A stretch of 64,000 bases of DNA, from contig DASUWK010000059.1 in the NCBI GenBank assembly GCA_036378435.1, positions 1-64,000 on the forward strand, given 5' to 3'. The translations under genes were made by a program, and so were the position numbers. Positions 8,530 to 17,613 of this stretch are shown here, one piece after another. Numbering within the stretch: position 1 is the first letter of the stretch; each line of letters opens with the position of its first letter. The DNA comes from DASUWK01 sp036378435 (GTDB lineage Bacteria > Chloroflexota > Dormibacteria > Dormibacterales > Dormibacteraceae). The notes beneath the pieces are model-generated. The model searched no databases and was not told the origin of the DNA. It worked only from the letters and a program-made list of their open reading frames with translations.

Positions 8530-9089
8530 TCGTCCAGCCCAGCGAGCCGGCGCAGCGCCGCCTCGAGCCCGTCCAGCGGGACCGCGTCACCGGCCAGCAT
8601 CCGCATCAAAGCCAGCCCGTTCGAGAGCGCCAGCATGAGGGCGGCACGCGAGCGCACGGCGTCCTCCGCGCCCGGCAGGAGCTTGGCGAGGTTGTCGATG
8701 GTGTCGCGCTCCGATTTGCTGAGCAGGTTGTGCACGCGCCGGTTGCGCGTGCCGAGCAGGGCGAGTTCGAGATTCAGCACCTGCAGCTCGCTGTCCGCCT
8801 CGAACTGACGGATACCGTCCGCGATCTGGCTGATCATGCCCGGCAGGTCATCCGCCGAGGTTGGATTTACGTTCTGAACCGCGCGCTGGGCCTGGACGCG
8901 GTCGAATGCGGCCAGGAACAGGTCTTCCTTGTCGCGGAAATTGGAGTAAACAGCTCCCGTCGTGAGCCCGGCCTCGCGGGCGACGTCCGCCAGACGCGCG
9001 CCGCGGAAGCCGTCACGGGCGATGACACGCGCGGCGGCGTCGAGGAGACGCTCTTTCGTGGTCGGCCCGCCCTGGACTTGCTCTTCCAT
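8526..9089 (-). CDS. TetR/AcrR-family repressor
   Basis: 187 residues. The N-terminal HTH (residues ~10-57) reads KERLLDAAARVIARDGFRG, then AGLTTGAVYSNFRDKEDLF, the canonical TetR recognition helix. It is co-transcribed with the MFS transporter and divergent from a serine hydrolase. A dyad (9092-9109) begins 3 bp upstream of its ATG and shares the half-site TAATAATG with the operator of the second TetR gene (20314-20331). The recognition helices are alike (LTTGAVYSNFR in both), so the two regulators may read the same site. Confidence 0.92.
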   Translation of the reverse strand: MEEQVQGGPTTKERLLDAAARVIARDGFRGARLADVAREAGLTTGAVYSNFRDKEDLFLAAFDRVQAQRAVQNVNPTSADDLPGMISQIADGIRQFEADSELQVLNLELALLGTRNRRVHNLLSKSERDTIDNLAKLLPGAEDAVRSRAALMLALSNGLALMRMLAGDAVPLDGLEAALRRLAGLDE

Positions 9090-9091
9090 CC

Positions 9092-9109
9092 TAATAATGG
9101 CTATTATCG
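9092..9109. promoter_or_regulatory. Probable TetR operator between the TetR/MFS pair and a serine hydrolase
   Basis: TAATAATG, two bases, then TATTATCG. The inner five bases of the arms are complementary (ATAAT / ATTAT). It abuts the TetR ATG and lies 56 bp before the hydrolase ATG, so one bound dimer could control both directions. It is an AT-rich island in GC-rich DNA. Confidence 0.55.
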
Positions 9110-9165
9110 ACCTTGGAACCGGGTTTGTCCACGCGGTTCACAACCGAATGGCTGAGGAGAGGAAC

Positions 9166-10596
9166 ATGGCGCAGGCCCCTACGGAAGCCCCTGCAGCGCA
9201 GGGCAAGATCACGAGCGAGGAGCTGGCCGCGAAGCTGAGCGAGCTGGCGGCGGAGCTCCAGGTCCCCGGCGTGGCCGCGGGAATCCTGCTCGACGGTGAG
9301 GAAACGATCGCCACCTACGGCGTCACGAGCATCGAGAACGCCCTGGCGGTGACGGAGGAGACGCTCTTCCAGTTCGGCTCCACCGGCAAGACCTTCACGG
9401 CCACCGCGATCATGCGGCTGGTCGAGCAGGGCAAGATCGACCTCAACGCGCCGGTGCGCACCTACGTCCCCGAGCTGAAGCTGAAGGACGAGAGCGTCGC
9501 CGCGAACGTGACGGTCCTCCAGCTGCTGAACCACAGCGCGGGCTGGCAGGGCGACTTCTTCGAGGACACCGGCCGCGGCACTGACGCCATCGCGAAGTAC
9601 GTCGAGAAGATGGCGGACCTCGAGCAGGTGACGCCCCTCGGGTCGCAGGCCTCATACAACAACGCCTCGCTGGTGCTGGCCGGGCTGGTCATCGAGAAGG
9701 TGACCGGCAAGCCGTACGAGGAGGCGGTCAAGGAGCTCGTCCTCGACCCGATCGGCCTGGAGTCCGTCTCCGCCGACGAGGACCAGATCATGTGCAAGCG
9801 CTTCGTGGTCGGGCACATCAACCGCGAGGAGAAGGAGACCAAGACCGTCAAGTCCTGGGGCCTGGCGAAGAGCGTCACGCCCGCGGGCGGCTGGTCGTCG
9901 GACATCCGCGACCAGCTGAAGTGGGCGCGCTTCCACCTCGGCGACGGCACCGGCAAGGACGGCCAGACGGTGCTCTCGAAGGAGACTCTGGACTGGATGA
10001 AGGAGCCGACCTTCTCCCTCGGCGGCGGCGCCATCGGTGACTTCGTGGCGATCTCCTGGCTGATCAAGGACATCGACGGCGTGCGCCTCGTCGGCCACGG
10101 CGGGACCACGACGGGCCAGCTCTCCGCGTTCCAGATGGTCCCGGAGAAGGGCTTCGCGGTCGCTGTGCTGACCAACTCGACCAACGGCGGCCAGCTGCAC
10201 GGCAAGGTCGTCGAGTGGGCCCTCGAGCGGGCCCTCGGCGTCAAGAAGCCCGAGGACGAGCCGCTGACGCTGACCGAGGAAGAGCTCGGGCAGTACACCG
10301 GTGAGTTCAAGAGCATCGGGTCCACCGCCTTCATCACGATCGCCGACGGCAAGCTCTCGGTGAAGGTCGAGCCCGACCAGGAGATGCTGGCCAAGGCGCG
10401 TGAAAAGGGCCAGGTCACGGAGGAGGAGATCGCGGAAGCGCTGAAGCAGCCGCCGCTCCTGCTGGACGTGCTCGCCGACGACAAGTACGTGATCGCCGAC
10501 GGGCGTGCCAAGGGCATGCGCGGCTTCTTCGTCCGGGACGAGGACGGCAAGGTCTTCGGCATCAACTTCGGCGGCCGGCTGGCCACAAGGATCTAA
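9166..10596 (+). CDS. Beta-lactamase-fold serine hydrolase (class C / esterase type)
   Basis: 476 residues from the ATG at 9166 (MAQAPTEAP), which follows GAGGAGAGGAAC, a good ribosome-binding site; the longer open frame would run over the operator. Motifs of the serine beta-lactamase/penicillin-binding family: S-T-G-K (~residue 72), Y-N-N (~164) and HGG (~312). A C-terminal ~100-residue extension follows the catalytic domain. No signal peptide. One of four paralogues in the window (also 10811, 20952, 35173). Esterase or peptidase activity is likelier than antibiotic hydrolysis, but the substrate is unknown. Confidence 0.9.
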   Translation: MAQAPTEAPAAQGKITSEELAAKLSELAAELQVPGVAAGILLDGEETIATYGVTSIENALAVTEETLFQFGSTGKTFTATAIMRLVEQGKIDLNAPVRTYVPELKLKDESVAANVTVLQLLNHSAGWQGDFFEDTGRGTDAIAKYVEKMADLEQVTPLGSQASYNNASLVLAGLVIEKVTGKPYEEAVKELVLDPIGLESVSADEDQIMCKRFVVGHINREEKETKTVKSWGLAKSVTPAGGWSSDIRDQLKWARFHLGDGTGKDGQTVLSKETLDWMKEPTFSLGGGAIGDFVAISWLIKDIDGVRLVGHGGTTTGQLSAFQMVPEKGFAVAVLTNSTNGGQLHGKVVEWALERALGVKKPEDEPLTLTEEELGQYTGEFKSIGSTAFITIADGKLSVKVEPDQEMLAKAREKGQVTEEEIAEALKQPPLLLDVLADDKYVIADGRAKGMRGFFVRDEDGKVFGINFGGRLATRI

Positions 10597-10810
10597 GTGC
10601 TCCGTACGGCAACGAGGTCGACAAGGCGCGGCCCAGACCGCCGACGTCAAGGCACGGGTGGCGCGAGGAGGAGCGCACACGGAGGGTGCGTGACGACAAA
10701 CGCCGGGCCCCGTAACGAAGGCGTCAGCGCTCGTAGAGCGCTCGGCGGCTATGGGCCGATGCTCTGGCGACCGGATTGCCGGATGGAGCACTGAAACGCA
10801 CGTCGTCCCC

Positions 10811-12340
10811 ATGGGCGTCGACACCGCGCGTGTCGACGCCCTCTTTTCAGACTGGGACCGCGATGACGCGCCGGGCTGCGCCCTCGCGATCATCGAGGCG
10901 GGCGAGATCGCCTACGCGCGTGGCTACGGCCAGGCCGATCTCGAGCGACCGACCCCGATCACGCCCGCGTCGGTCTTCGACATCGGCTCCACCAGCAAGC
11001 AGTTCACCGCCGCTTCGGTCCTGCTGCTCGCTCGTGAAGGCCGGCTGTCGCTCGACGACGACATCCACAAGTTCCTGCCCCAGCTGCCGGACCTGGGACC
11101 GATCTCGGTCAGGCAGCTCGTCCACCACACGAGCGGCATCCGCGACTACCTGAATCTGACCCTGATCGCCGGCCGCACGCTGGACAACGACCAGACCGAG
11201 GACGAGGTGCTCGACCGCATCGCGCGCCAGCGCGGCCTGGACTTCCAGCCCGGCTCCAAGCACAGCTACAGCAACTCGGGCTACTTCCTGCTGGGCGAGA
11301 TCGTTCGCAGCGTGTCCGGCTCGAGCCTGCGCGAGTTTGCCGCGGAAAGGATCCTCAAGCCGCTCGGCATGACGCGCACGTTCTTCCACGACGACTACGG
11401 CGAGCTGGTGGCCGGTCGCGCGCTGGGATACTCGCCGGCCGGAGACGGCTCCTACCGCCTCGACAACCCGATCTGGGACGTCACCGGCGACGGCGCCGTC
11501 TACACGACCGTCGAAGACCTGCGGCATTGGGACCGGCAGTTCTACGAGTGCAGCCTGCCCGGCGGCGCTGACTTCATCCGCGAAATGACTACGCCGGGGC
11601 GGCTTAGCGGCGGCGAGGAGCTGGAGTACGCGTTCGGCCTCTCGATCGGCACGCACCGCGGCGCGCGCACGATCTCGCACGGTGGATCGTGGGGCGGCTA
11701 TCGCGCAGAGATGCTGCGCTTCCCGGACCATCGGACAACCATCGTGGTGCTCGCGAACCGCGCGGACGCCGACGCATCGGGCCTTGCCTACCAGGTCGCC
11801 GGGATCGTGCTGGGAGACCGGCTGGAGCCGGCGCCGCCGGACGAGTCCGATGCGAGCGAAGGCCGGCCGGCCGACCTCGCCGGCCTCGTCGGCGTCTACA
11901 CCGACGACGAGCGGACGCTGGTGGTCAGCGTCGAGGCCATCGGCGTGCGCGTTTTCGGGCAGCAGTTCGAGCTCGTCGAGGTGGCGCCCGGCAAGCTGAG
12001 GTTCAAGGGGCTGCCGATCGCGGTCGAGGTCGCCGGGCCGGGAGAGCTGCGACTGGAGGTCGGCGGTGAGGAGCGGTGGACGCTGCGCCGGCTGCCGGCC
12101 GGAGCTCCGGACTGGAGCCGCTTGAGCGGCAGGTACCGCTCCTCCGAGCTGGATGTGGAGTACCAGATCGCATTGGTCGAGGACGAACCTCGTCTGCGCC
12201 GCGGCTGGCAGCCCTGGGAGCCGCTCGCCGTCGCGGGCGCCGACGTGCTCGGCTTCAGCCACGGCGTGATCTCGCTCCGGGAAGGCGGGTTCACGGTCAA
12301 CACCGGCCGGGCCCGCGGCATCGAGTTCGAGCGCCTGTGA
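10811..12340 (+). CDS. Beta-lactamase-fold serine hydrolase with C-terminal extension
   Basis: 509 residues from the ATG at 10811 (MGVDTARVDALF). Catalytic motifs: S-T-S-K (~residue 60), Y-S-N (~154) and HGG (~290). A ~150-residue C-terminal beta-rich region follows, as in D-aminopeptidase-like members of the S12 family. The 214 bp before it hold no gene that I can support. The downstream oxidoreductase starts within its stop codon (GTGA). Confidence 0.9.
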   Translation: MGVDTARVDALFSDWDRDDAPGCALAIIEAGEIAYARGYGQADLERPTPITPASVFDIGSTSKQFTAASVLLLAREGRLSLDDDIHKFLPQLPDLGPISVRQLVHHTSGIRDYLNLTLIAGRTLDNDQTEDEVLDRIARQRGLDFQPGSKHSYSNSGYFLLGEIVRSVSGSSLREFAAERILKPLGMTRTFFHDDYGELVAGRALGYSPAGDGSYRLDNPIWDVTGDGAVYTTVEDLRHWDRQFYECSLPGGADFIREMTTPGRLSGGEELEYAFGLSIGTHRGARTISHGGSWGGYRAEMLRFPDHRTTIVVLANRADADASGLAYQVAGIVLGDRLEPAPPDESDASEGRPADLAGLVGVYTDDERTLVVSVEAIGVRVFGQQFELVEVAPGKLRFKGLPIAVEVAGPGELRLEVGGEERWTLRRLPAGAPDWSRLSGRYRSSELDVEYQIALVEDEPRLRRGWQPWEPLAVAGADVLGFSHGVISLREGGFTVNTGRARGIEFERL

Positions 12341-13275
12341 AGCCGTTCCGCTTCGCGTGCGGGCTCTTCGAGAGCAGCCGCGCAGAGCTGATCGAGACCG
12401 CCCGGCGGGCCGAATCGCTCGGGTATTCGGTCGGGGTGATCGCCGATCACTACCTGCAGCTCCTCTCTCCGCTGATCGCGCTGCAGTGCGTGGCGGACGC
12501 CACCGAGAAGCTGCGGCTGGGGACCTTCGTGATCGCAAACGACTACCGGCATCCCGCCGAGCTGGCCAAGGAGTTCGCGACGTTGGACGTGCTGTCCGGC
12601 GGCCGGGCCGAGATCGGGATCGGCAGCGGGTACGCGCAGGGAGAGTACGAGTCCATCGGGCTGCGCTACGACCCGGCCGGCGTTCGCATCGAGCGCCTCG
12701 GCGAGTCGGTGCAGATCATCCGCCGCCTGCTGGCGGGGGAGAAGCTGACGTTCGACGGCAAGCACTACCAGCTGAAGGACTACGAGAACTTCCCGGCGCC
12801 GGTGCAGGAGCGGGTGCCGATGCTCATCGGCGGTGGCGGCAAGAAGGTTCTCACCATCGCCGGACGCGAGGCCGACATCATCGGTTTCGCGGCTTCAGGC
12901 GCCGGCTTCGACGGCGATCCGTTCAAGTCGGGGACGTGGGAGGCGACGCTCGAGAAGGTGGGCTGGGTGAAAGAGGCGGCCGGCGATCGCTTCGATCAGC
13001 TCGAGCTCAACTCGTACTCGTCGATCTGGCCGCACAAGATCACCGACGATCCGCTGGGCGAGGCGGAGAAGTACCTCGAGTTGGTCCGGCAGCGCTACCC
13101 GAACTCGACGATCACGCCCGAGCAGCTGGTCGAGTCACCGCACGCCTTCGTCGGCAGCGTCGACTTCCTAGTCGAGAAGTTCCAGCGCATGCGGGCCGAG
13201 CTCGGGATCTCCTACTTCATGCTCTTCGACCCCGACACCCTGGCGCCGGTGGTCGAGCGCCTCGCCGGGACCTAG
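12337..13275 (+). CDS. LLM-class (luciferase-like) flavin/F420-dependent oxidoreductase
   Basis: 312 residues from a GTG overlapping the preceding TGA. A TIM-barrel of the luciferase-like monooxygenase family: RFACGLFES at the start, LRLGTFVIANDYRHPAELAKE, and the conserved GGRAEIGIGSGY around residue 90, followed by RIERLGESVQIIRRLL. Sequences of this form usually belong to the F420-dependent branch; the cofactor is inferred. Coupled translation with a serine hydrolase hints at a shared substrate, but which one cannot be told. Confidence 0.9.
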   Translation: MKPFRFACGLFESSRAELIETARRAESLGYSVGVIADHYLQLLSPLIALQCVADATEKLRLGTFVIANDYRHPAELAKEFATLDVLSGGRAEIGIGSGYAQGEYESIGLRYDPAGVRIERLGESVQIIRRLLAGEKLTFDGKHYQLKDYENFPAPVQERVPMLIGGGGKKVLTIAGREADIIGFAASGAGFDGDPFKSGTWEATLEKVGWVKEAAGDRFDQLELNSYSSIWPHKITDDPLGEAEKYLELVRQRYPNSTITPEQLVESPHAFVGSVDFLVEKFQRMRAELGISYFMLFDPDTLAPVVERLAGT

Positions 13276-13284
13276 CCCCCAATA

Positions 13285-13352
13285 AGGCCAGCGCCGGCGC
13301 CGGCCTGGTTGCTCCGGCACTCGGACCCGGTCTGCGCCGGCGCGGGCTGGGT
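13285..13352. repeat. Twin palindromes E (centres 43 bp apart)
   Basis: First unit 13285-13306: AGGCC...GGCCT around GCGCCGGCGC. Second unit 13325-13352: ACCC...GGGT around the same ten-base core GCGCCGGCGC, with a few mismatches. Core centres are 13295.5 and 13338.5. The pair fills the space between the convergent oxidoreductase and PucR genes, where a bidirectional terminator would fit. Confidence 0.7.
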
Positions 13353-13360
13353 GCTGCTGC

Positions 13361-14923
13361 TTAGCTCGCGAGCCGGAGCTCCAGCATCAGCACGAGCCTC
13401 TGGGAGGAATCGTTGAGCTCGATCCCCGACACGCTCTGGAGCTGCTTCAGCCGGTAGCGCACCGTGTTGGGGTGCACGCCGAGCAGGCGCGCCGTGGCCT
13501 CGACGTCGCCGAAGGCATCCAGGTACGCGCGCAGCGTGGCGACGAACGCCGTGTGCTTGGTCGCGTCGTGCTCGCGCAGCCGCGCCACCGGCCCCGACTC
13601 GAGCACCGGGTCACCGGCGATGGCGTCTGCGAACCGCTGGACCAGCGCGCTGGCCCGCACGTCCGACAGCTCCGCGATCCGCCTGCCGGTCCCGTCTGAG
13701 CGAAGCACGCGCAGGACCTGGTCGGCCGTCTCGCGTGAGACCGGGATCGAGGCCGCGTCGCCGGATTCCGAGCCGATCGCGGCCACGAGCTCGACCTTGA
13801 GCAGCGTCCGCGCCCGCTCCAGCACTCGCTCCGCGCCCTCGCGCACGGCAGACAGGCTCGCGACCGGCACGATCGCGTAGACCACGCCGCCGAAGGCTGC
13901 GCTGGGAGCCCGCCGCTGCGGCGGCGACATGTGGAGGGACACCAGATCGCGGATCCGCGGCACGTTGAATTCCAGCTCGGCGTCGAGGTCGCGCGCGCCG
14001 ATCGCGACCACTCTCTGCGGGCCGCGCAGCCCCAGGCGGTTGGAGGCGTCCGCCGCCAGCGCGCCCCCTTTCAAGACCGTGCCCACGAGCTCGGTGATCA
14101 GCCCGCTCTGGGCGTCGGCCGTCAGGCGGTGGCGGAGCATGTGGAGCGAGACGAAGTGCGCGGCGTCGACCAGCGCTCGCTCGCGCTCCTCCGACAGCTT
14201 GCCGTCGACAGCGGCCCAGATCGAGCCGAGCACCTCGTCGCCGGCGCGGATCGCGATCGCCACCCTGGGTTTGACGTCAGGGGCCAGCTTCTCGACGTAG
14301 ACGGGGCCGCGCGCGTTCAGAAGGGTCTGGAAAACGCCTCGCCGCTGGAGCTCCTTCAGCCAGGAGCTCGGCACCTGGCGCCCGAGGATCGTCTCCGCAC
14401 GGGCGAAGTCGGCTTCCTGCTGCCGCATCGAGAACGCGATGACGCGCGACTGCGGGTCCTCGATCGTGATGGGGGCATCCACCAGCTCGGCGATCACGTT
14501 GGCCACGGCGAACATGTCGCCCGCATCGGCGCCCGCCAGGCGCTCATCGGACCCGCCGAAGCCGGCGCGTGAGATGACCGAGCTCATCAGCAGGATCAGC
14601 TGCGCCCAGGCGGTGCCCGGCGGCACCGAGAGCAGAGCCAGCTGCGCCCGCTCCGCATCCTCCGTCAGCGAAGGCGTGACCACCGCCTCGCGCAGGACCA
14701 ACGCGGCCGCCCCGACGGCGCCCAAGGACGCGACCAGGCTCGAGGCCTCTCGCCCCGGCGCCAGGCCGACGCCGACCACGATCTGGCCGGCGGTCACGTC
14801 AAACGGCTCCTGACCGTCGTGGACCTCGATCGAGTTCACCTCGATATCGAGGCCGCGCGGCGCGGCGATCACCTCGAGCAGGGTGGTGCCGAGGCTCTCC
14901 ACGAGTGAGCTTAGTTGGGCCAC
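13361..14923 (-). CDS. PucR-family transcriptional regulator
   Basis: 520 residues from a GTG at 14923 (VAQLSSLVESLG); a TTG at 14959 is an alternative. The C-terminal HTH is the PucR type: DVEATARLLGVHPNTVRYRL near the end. The N-terminal half holds a PucR-like leucine-patch region and a GAF-like middle segment (FAVANVIAELVDAPITIEDP). PucR proteins commonly activate genes for purine, amino-acid or peptide use. It is divergent from the GNAT and OSBS/racemase genes, its likely targets. A short dyad (GCTTC...GAAGC, about 14961-14978) lies just upstream of its start. Confidence 0.9.
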   Translation of the reverse strand: MAQLSSLVESLGTTLLEVIAAPRGLDIEVNSIEVHDGQEPFDVTAGQIVVGVGLAPGREASSLVASLGAVGAAALVLREAVVTPSLTEDAERAQLALLSVPPGTAWAQLILLMSSVISRAGFGGSDERLAGADAGDMFAVANVIAELVDAPITIEDPQSRVIAFSMRQQEADFARAETILGRQVPSSWLKELQRRGVFQTLLNARGPVYVEKLAPDVKPRVAIAIRAGDEVLGSIWAAVDGKLSEERERALVDAAHFVSLHMLRHRLTADAQSGLITELVGTVLKGGALAADASNRLGLRGPQRVVAIGARDLDAELEFNVPRIRDLVSLHMSPPQRRAPSAAFGGVVYAIVPVASLSAVREGAERVLERARTLLKVELVAAIGSESGDAASIPVSRETADQVLRVLRSDGTGRRIAELSDVRASALVQRFADAIAGDPVLESGPVARLREHDATKHTAFVATLRAYLDAFGDVEATARLLGVHPNTVRYRLKQLQSVSGIELNDSSQRLVLMLELRLAS

Positions 14924-15063
14924 ACAGGAAAAGTAGCTGGCGTTGTGAGGTCTGGACAAGCTTCACGTTCGCGAAGCCCGTTGGTGGAGGTCACAACCCG
15001 GATTGAGACGGCTGTGTGACACTACAGCCCCCAGAAGGCTCGCCGACCGTAGCTTGGTCCTCC

Positions 15064-15885
15064 GTGGGAGTGGTCCAGACGGGCATCCAAATCCGAGAGC
15101 TGACCGACATCGAGGATCTGCAGCGCCTGGAGCAGGTGTTCATGGACATCTGGCGCCGCGAGGGCGCGACGCCCATCTCAGCCGAGCTCATGCGAGCGCT
15201 GGCGCACGCCGGCAACTACGTCACCGGCGCCTATCAGGAGGACCGGCTCGTGGGCGGCCTCGTCGGCTTCTTCGGACAGCTGCCAGGCGGCGCTCTCCAC
15301 CTGCACTCGCACATCCTCGGCGTGCTTCCGGAGCAGCAGCTCCGCGGCACCGGCTTCGCCCTGAAGCAGCACCAGCGGAGCTGGGCGCTGGAGAGGGACA
15401 TCGTCGAGGTCACGTGGACCTTCGACCCGCTGGTCCGGAGGAACGGCTACTTCAACGTCTGCAAGCTCGGCGCCGACGTCCTCGAGTACCACGTGGACTT
15501 CTACGGCGCGATGGGGGACGGCATCAACGGCCAGGGCGCCAGCGACCGCGTGCTCGCGGTCTGGCGGCTGGACTCCGAGCGCGCGGTCCAGGCCGCCGCG
15601 GGCAGGCCGGAGGAGCCGCAGCTCGAAGCGCTCCTCGATGCGGGGGCGAAGGTCGCGCTGAGCGAGGGCCCGGACGGCGGCCCGCAGGTGGACGCGGTCG
15701 GGGGCGCGGTGATGCTGTGCCAGACGCCGGCCGACGTCGTCGACCTGCGCGTGGCGGACGGCTCTTCGGCCGACGGCTGGCGGCGCGCCCTGCGCGACAC
15801 CATGGGCGCGGCGCTGCACGACGGCTACGCGACGGTGGGCATGACGCGCTCCGGCTGGTACGTGCTCCGGCGGCAGGGGGGTTAG
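15064..15885 (+). CDS. GNAT-superfamily acetyltransferase-like protein (COG3375 type)
   Basis: 273 residues from a GTG at 15064 (VGVVQTGIQIREL); an in-frame GTG at 15016 is possible. The N-terminal half has GNAT strands (VTGAYQEDRLVGGLVGFFG) and the acetyl-CoA loop LPEQQLRGTGFALKQHQR. The motif WTFDPLVRRNGYFN is typical of the COG3375 group, which is frequently encoded beside OSBS/N-acylamino-acid racemase genes, as here (7-bp gap). This suggests acylation linked to that enzyme. The acceptor is unknown. Confidence 0.85.
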   Translation: MGVVQTGIQIRELTDIEDLQRLEQVFMDIWRREGATPISAELMRALAHAGNYVTGAYQEDRLVGGLVGFFGQLPGGALHLHSHILGVLPEQQLRGTGFALKQHQRSWALERDIVEVTWTFDPLVRRNGYFNVCKLGADVLEYHVDFYGAMGDGINGQGASDRVLAVWRLDSERAVQAAAGRPEEPQLEALLDAGAKVALSEGPDGGPQVDAVGGAVMLCQTPADVVDLRVADGSSADGWRRALRDTMGAALHDGYATVGMTRSGWYVLRRQGG

Positions 15886-15892
15886 GGGACCG

Positions 15893-17017
15893 GTGCGACT
15901 CGAAGCCGTCGAGCTGCTGCGGATCCGGCTGCCCCTGAAAGCACCGTTTCGCACCTCGTTCGGGGTCGAGGACGAGCGCGACATCCTGCTGCTCCACGCG
16001 TTCACGGCCGACGGCGAAGGCTGGGGTGAGTGCGTGGCGGGATCGAGTCCGCTCTACTCGTCTGAGTACGTGGACGGCGCGCAGGAGGTGCTGCGCCGGC
16101 ACCTTCTGCCCCGCCTCCTCGACGTCGAGCTGGGCGGCGCCGAGAGCGTGGCCGAGCGGCTGGAGCCGGTGGTCGGTCACCGGATGGCGAAGGCGGCCAT
16201 CGAGATGGCTGTGCTCGACGCGGAGCTGCGCAGCCGCGGCGAGTCGTTCGCCCGGCACCTCGGCGCGACCCGCATCGCAGTCGACTGCGGCGTTTCGGTG
16301 GGAATCCAGAACTCGATCCCGGAGCTGCTCGACGTCGTGAGCGGCTACCTGGACCAGGGTTACAAGCGGATCAAGCTCAAGATCGAGCCGGGCTGGGACG
16401 TAGAGCCGGTGCGAGCGGTGCGGGAGCGCTTCGGCGATGTCCTCCTCCAGGTTGACGCGAACACGGCCTACACGCTGGCCGACTCGCGTCACCTGGCGAA
16501 GCTCGACGCGTTCGACCTGCTGCTGATCGAGCAGCCTCTGCCCGAAGAGCAGGTCCTCGCGCATGCCGCGCTCGCGGCTCAGCTCAAGACGCCGATCTGC
16601 CTCGACGAGTCGATCGTGTCCGCCCAGGCTGCCGCCGACGCCATCGCCCTGGGCGCGTGCGCGATCGTCAACATCAAGCCAGGCCGCGTCGGAGGCTACC
16701 TCGAGGCGCGCCGCATCCACGATGTCTGCCAGGCGCACGGCATCCCCGTCTGGTGCGGCGGCATGCTCGAGAGCGGCCTCGGCCGCGCGGGCAACTTGGC
16801 GCTGGCGGCGCTGCCGAACTTCAAGCTGCCGGGCGACACGTCCGCCTCCGACCGCTACTTTCGCGAGGACATCACGGAGCCATTCGTCCTGCGGAACGGA
16901 CAGCTGGACGTGCCCGCGGGACCGGGTCTCGGCGTCGAGCCGCGCCCGGGCATCCTGCGCGAGGTCACGACGTCGATCGAGACGGTCAGGAGCGAGCGCG
17001 CGCTCTCAGCGGTGTAG
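15893..17017 (+). CDS. menC: o-Succinylbenzoate synthase / N-acylamino-acid racemase (enolase superfamily)
   Basis: 374 residues from a GTG. Enolase-superfamily (muconate-lactonizing subgroup) with all catalytic residues visible: the KxK pair in RIKLKIEPG, metal ligands D in LLQVDANTAY, E in LIEQPLPE and D in CLDESI, and the base K in VNIKPGRVGG. The end motif WCGGMLESGLGRAGNLAL marks the OSBS/NSAR family. No other menaquinone gene is nearby, whereas PucR, GNAT and M19 genes are, so N-acylamino-acid racemization is as likely as OSBS activity. The symbol reflects the family only. Confidence 0.88.
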   Translation: MRLEAVELLRIRLPLKAPFRTSFGVEDERDILLLHAFTADGEGWGECVAGSSPLYSSEYVDGAQEVLRRHLLPRLLDVELGGAESVAERLEPVVGHRMAKAAIEMAVLDAELRSRGESFARHLGATRIAVDCGVSVGIQNSIPELLDVVSGYLDQGYKRIKLKIEPGWDVEPVRAVRERFGDVLLQVDANTAYTLADSRHLAKLDAFDLLLIEQPLPEEQVLAHAALAAQLKTPICLDESIVSAQAAADAIALGACAIVNIKPGRVGGYLEARRIHDVCQAHGIPVWCGGMLESGLGRAGNLALAALPNFKLPGDTSASDRYFREDITEPFVLRNGQLDVPAGPGLGVEPRPGILREVTTSIETVRSERALSAV

Positions 17018-17530
17018 CTCTCGGGCCCTCGTTTCGTGCACGGCGACCGTCACCAAGCGCCACGAGTTGCGTAGTGAGATGGCGAAGTTCGTCAGGAAGG
17101 CGCCCGCCACGCTGATCAGCCCGTCGGCCTCGTCCCCCAGCAGCAGCTGCACGGCGCCGACAAGGAGGTAGCCGTAGGCGGCCAGCGGCAGGAGGAGGAG
17201 CCAGAAGCTCTGCTCGAGCCGCTTCAGCCGGCCCTTCTCGCCGACGCGGACGACCGGCCACCAAAGGCGCACCGTCCTCCAGAGAACGACCGCGGTCACG
17301 ATCATCATCACCTGGGCCCTCACCGCCAGCGGCACCCTCGGCATCAGGAACATCAGGGACAGGCCGAGGACGGACGACAGCAGCGTCAGCGTCGACTGCG
17401 CCACCGCCGTCCAGCGGTTGGTCGGATCAGCGAACGCGTCGACGTGGAGCTGGGTGGCCACGAAGATCAGTCCGGCCAGCGTGGCGGCGCTGCCTGCCGC
17501 GGTGGCGAAGAACGGGGTCCAGTCGGACAT
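17006..17530 (-). CDS. Hypothetical integral membrane protein
   Basis: 174 residues from ATG 17530 (MSDWTPFFATAAGSAATLAG). Four hydrophobic segments are visible (about residues 10-27, 43-62, 68-86 and 112-136). The N-terminal GSAATLAGLIFVA resembles small membrane proteins annotated only as hypothetical in actinobacteria. Its 3' end overlaps the convergent menC-like gene by 12 bp. No function is suggested. Confidence 0.75.
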   Translation of the reverse strand: MSDWTPFFATAAGSAATLAGLIFVATQLHVDAFADPTNRWTAVAQSTLTLLSSVLGLSLMFLMPRVPLAVRAQVMMIVTAVVLWRTVRLWWPVVRVGEKGRLKRLEQSFWLLLLPLAAYGYLLVGAVQLLLGDEADGLISVAGAFLTNFAISLRNSWRLVTVAVHETRARELHR

Positions 17531-17546
17531 GGCGCGCATTTAACAC

Positions 17547-17613
17547 GACGCCATCCGCCGGCGGATGGGCCGCTCGATGGCCAGACGCGACGCTATCCGC
17601 CGGCGGATGCGCC
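17547..17613. repeat. Twin palindromes C (centres 42 bp apart)
   Basis: The first unit contains an 18-base perfect palindrome (17551-17568, CCATCCGCC / GGCGGATGG). The second contains a 14-base perfect palindrome (17595-17608, ATCCGCC / GGCGGAT). The surrounding 26 bp (17547-17572 and 17588-17613) are near-identical direct repeats. Centres are 17559.5 and 17601.5. The second copy supplies the stop codon of the M19 gene (17593-17595). Confidence 0.8.

Noticed and set aside
14961..14978. GCTTC...GAAGC dyad upstream of pucR as a defined PucR operator
   Set aside because: Only five-base arms and no second copy in the window, so it is mentioned with the gene but not called as a site.
15893..17017. 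Evidence for a menaquinone biosynthesis locus
   Set aside because: No menB/D/E/F/H neighbours. The OSBS/NSAR family also contains N-acylamino-acid racemases, and the context favours amino-acid metabolism.
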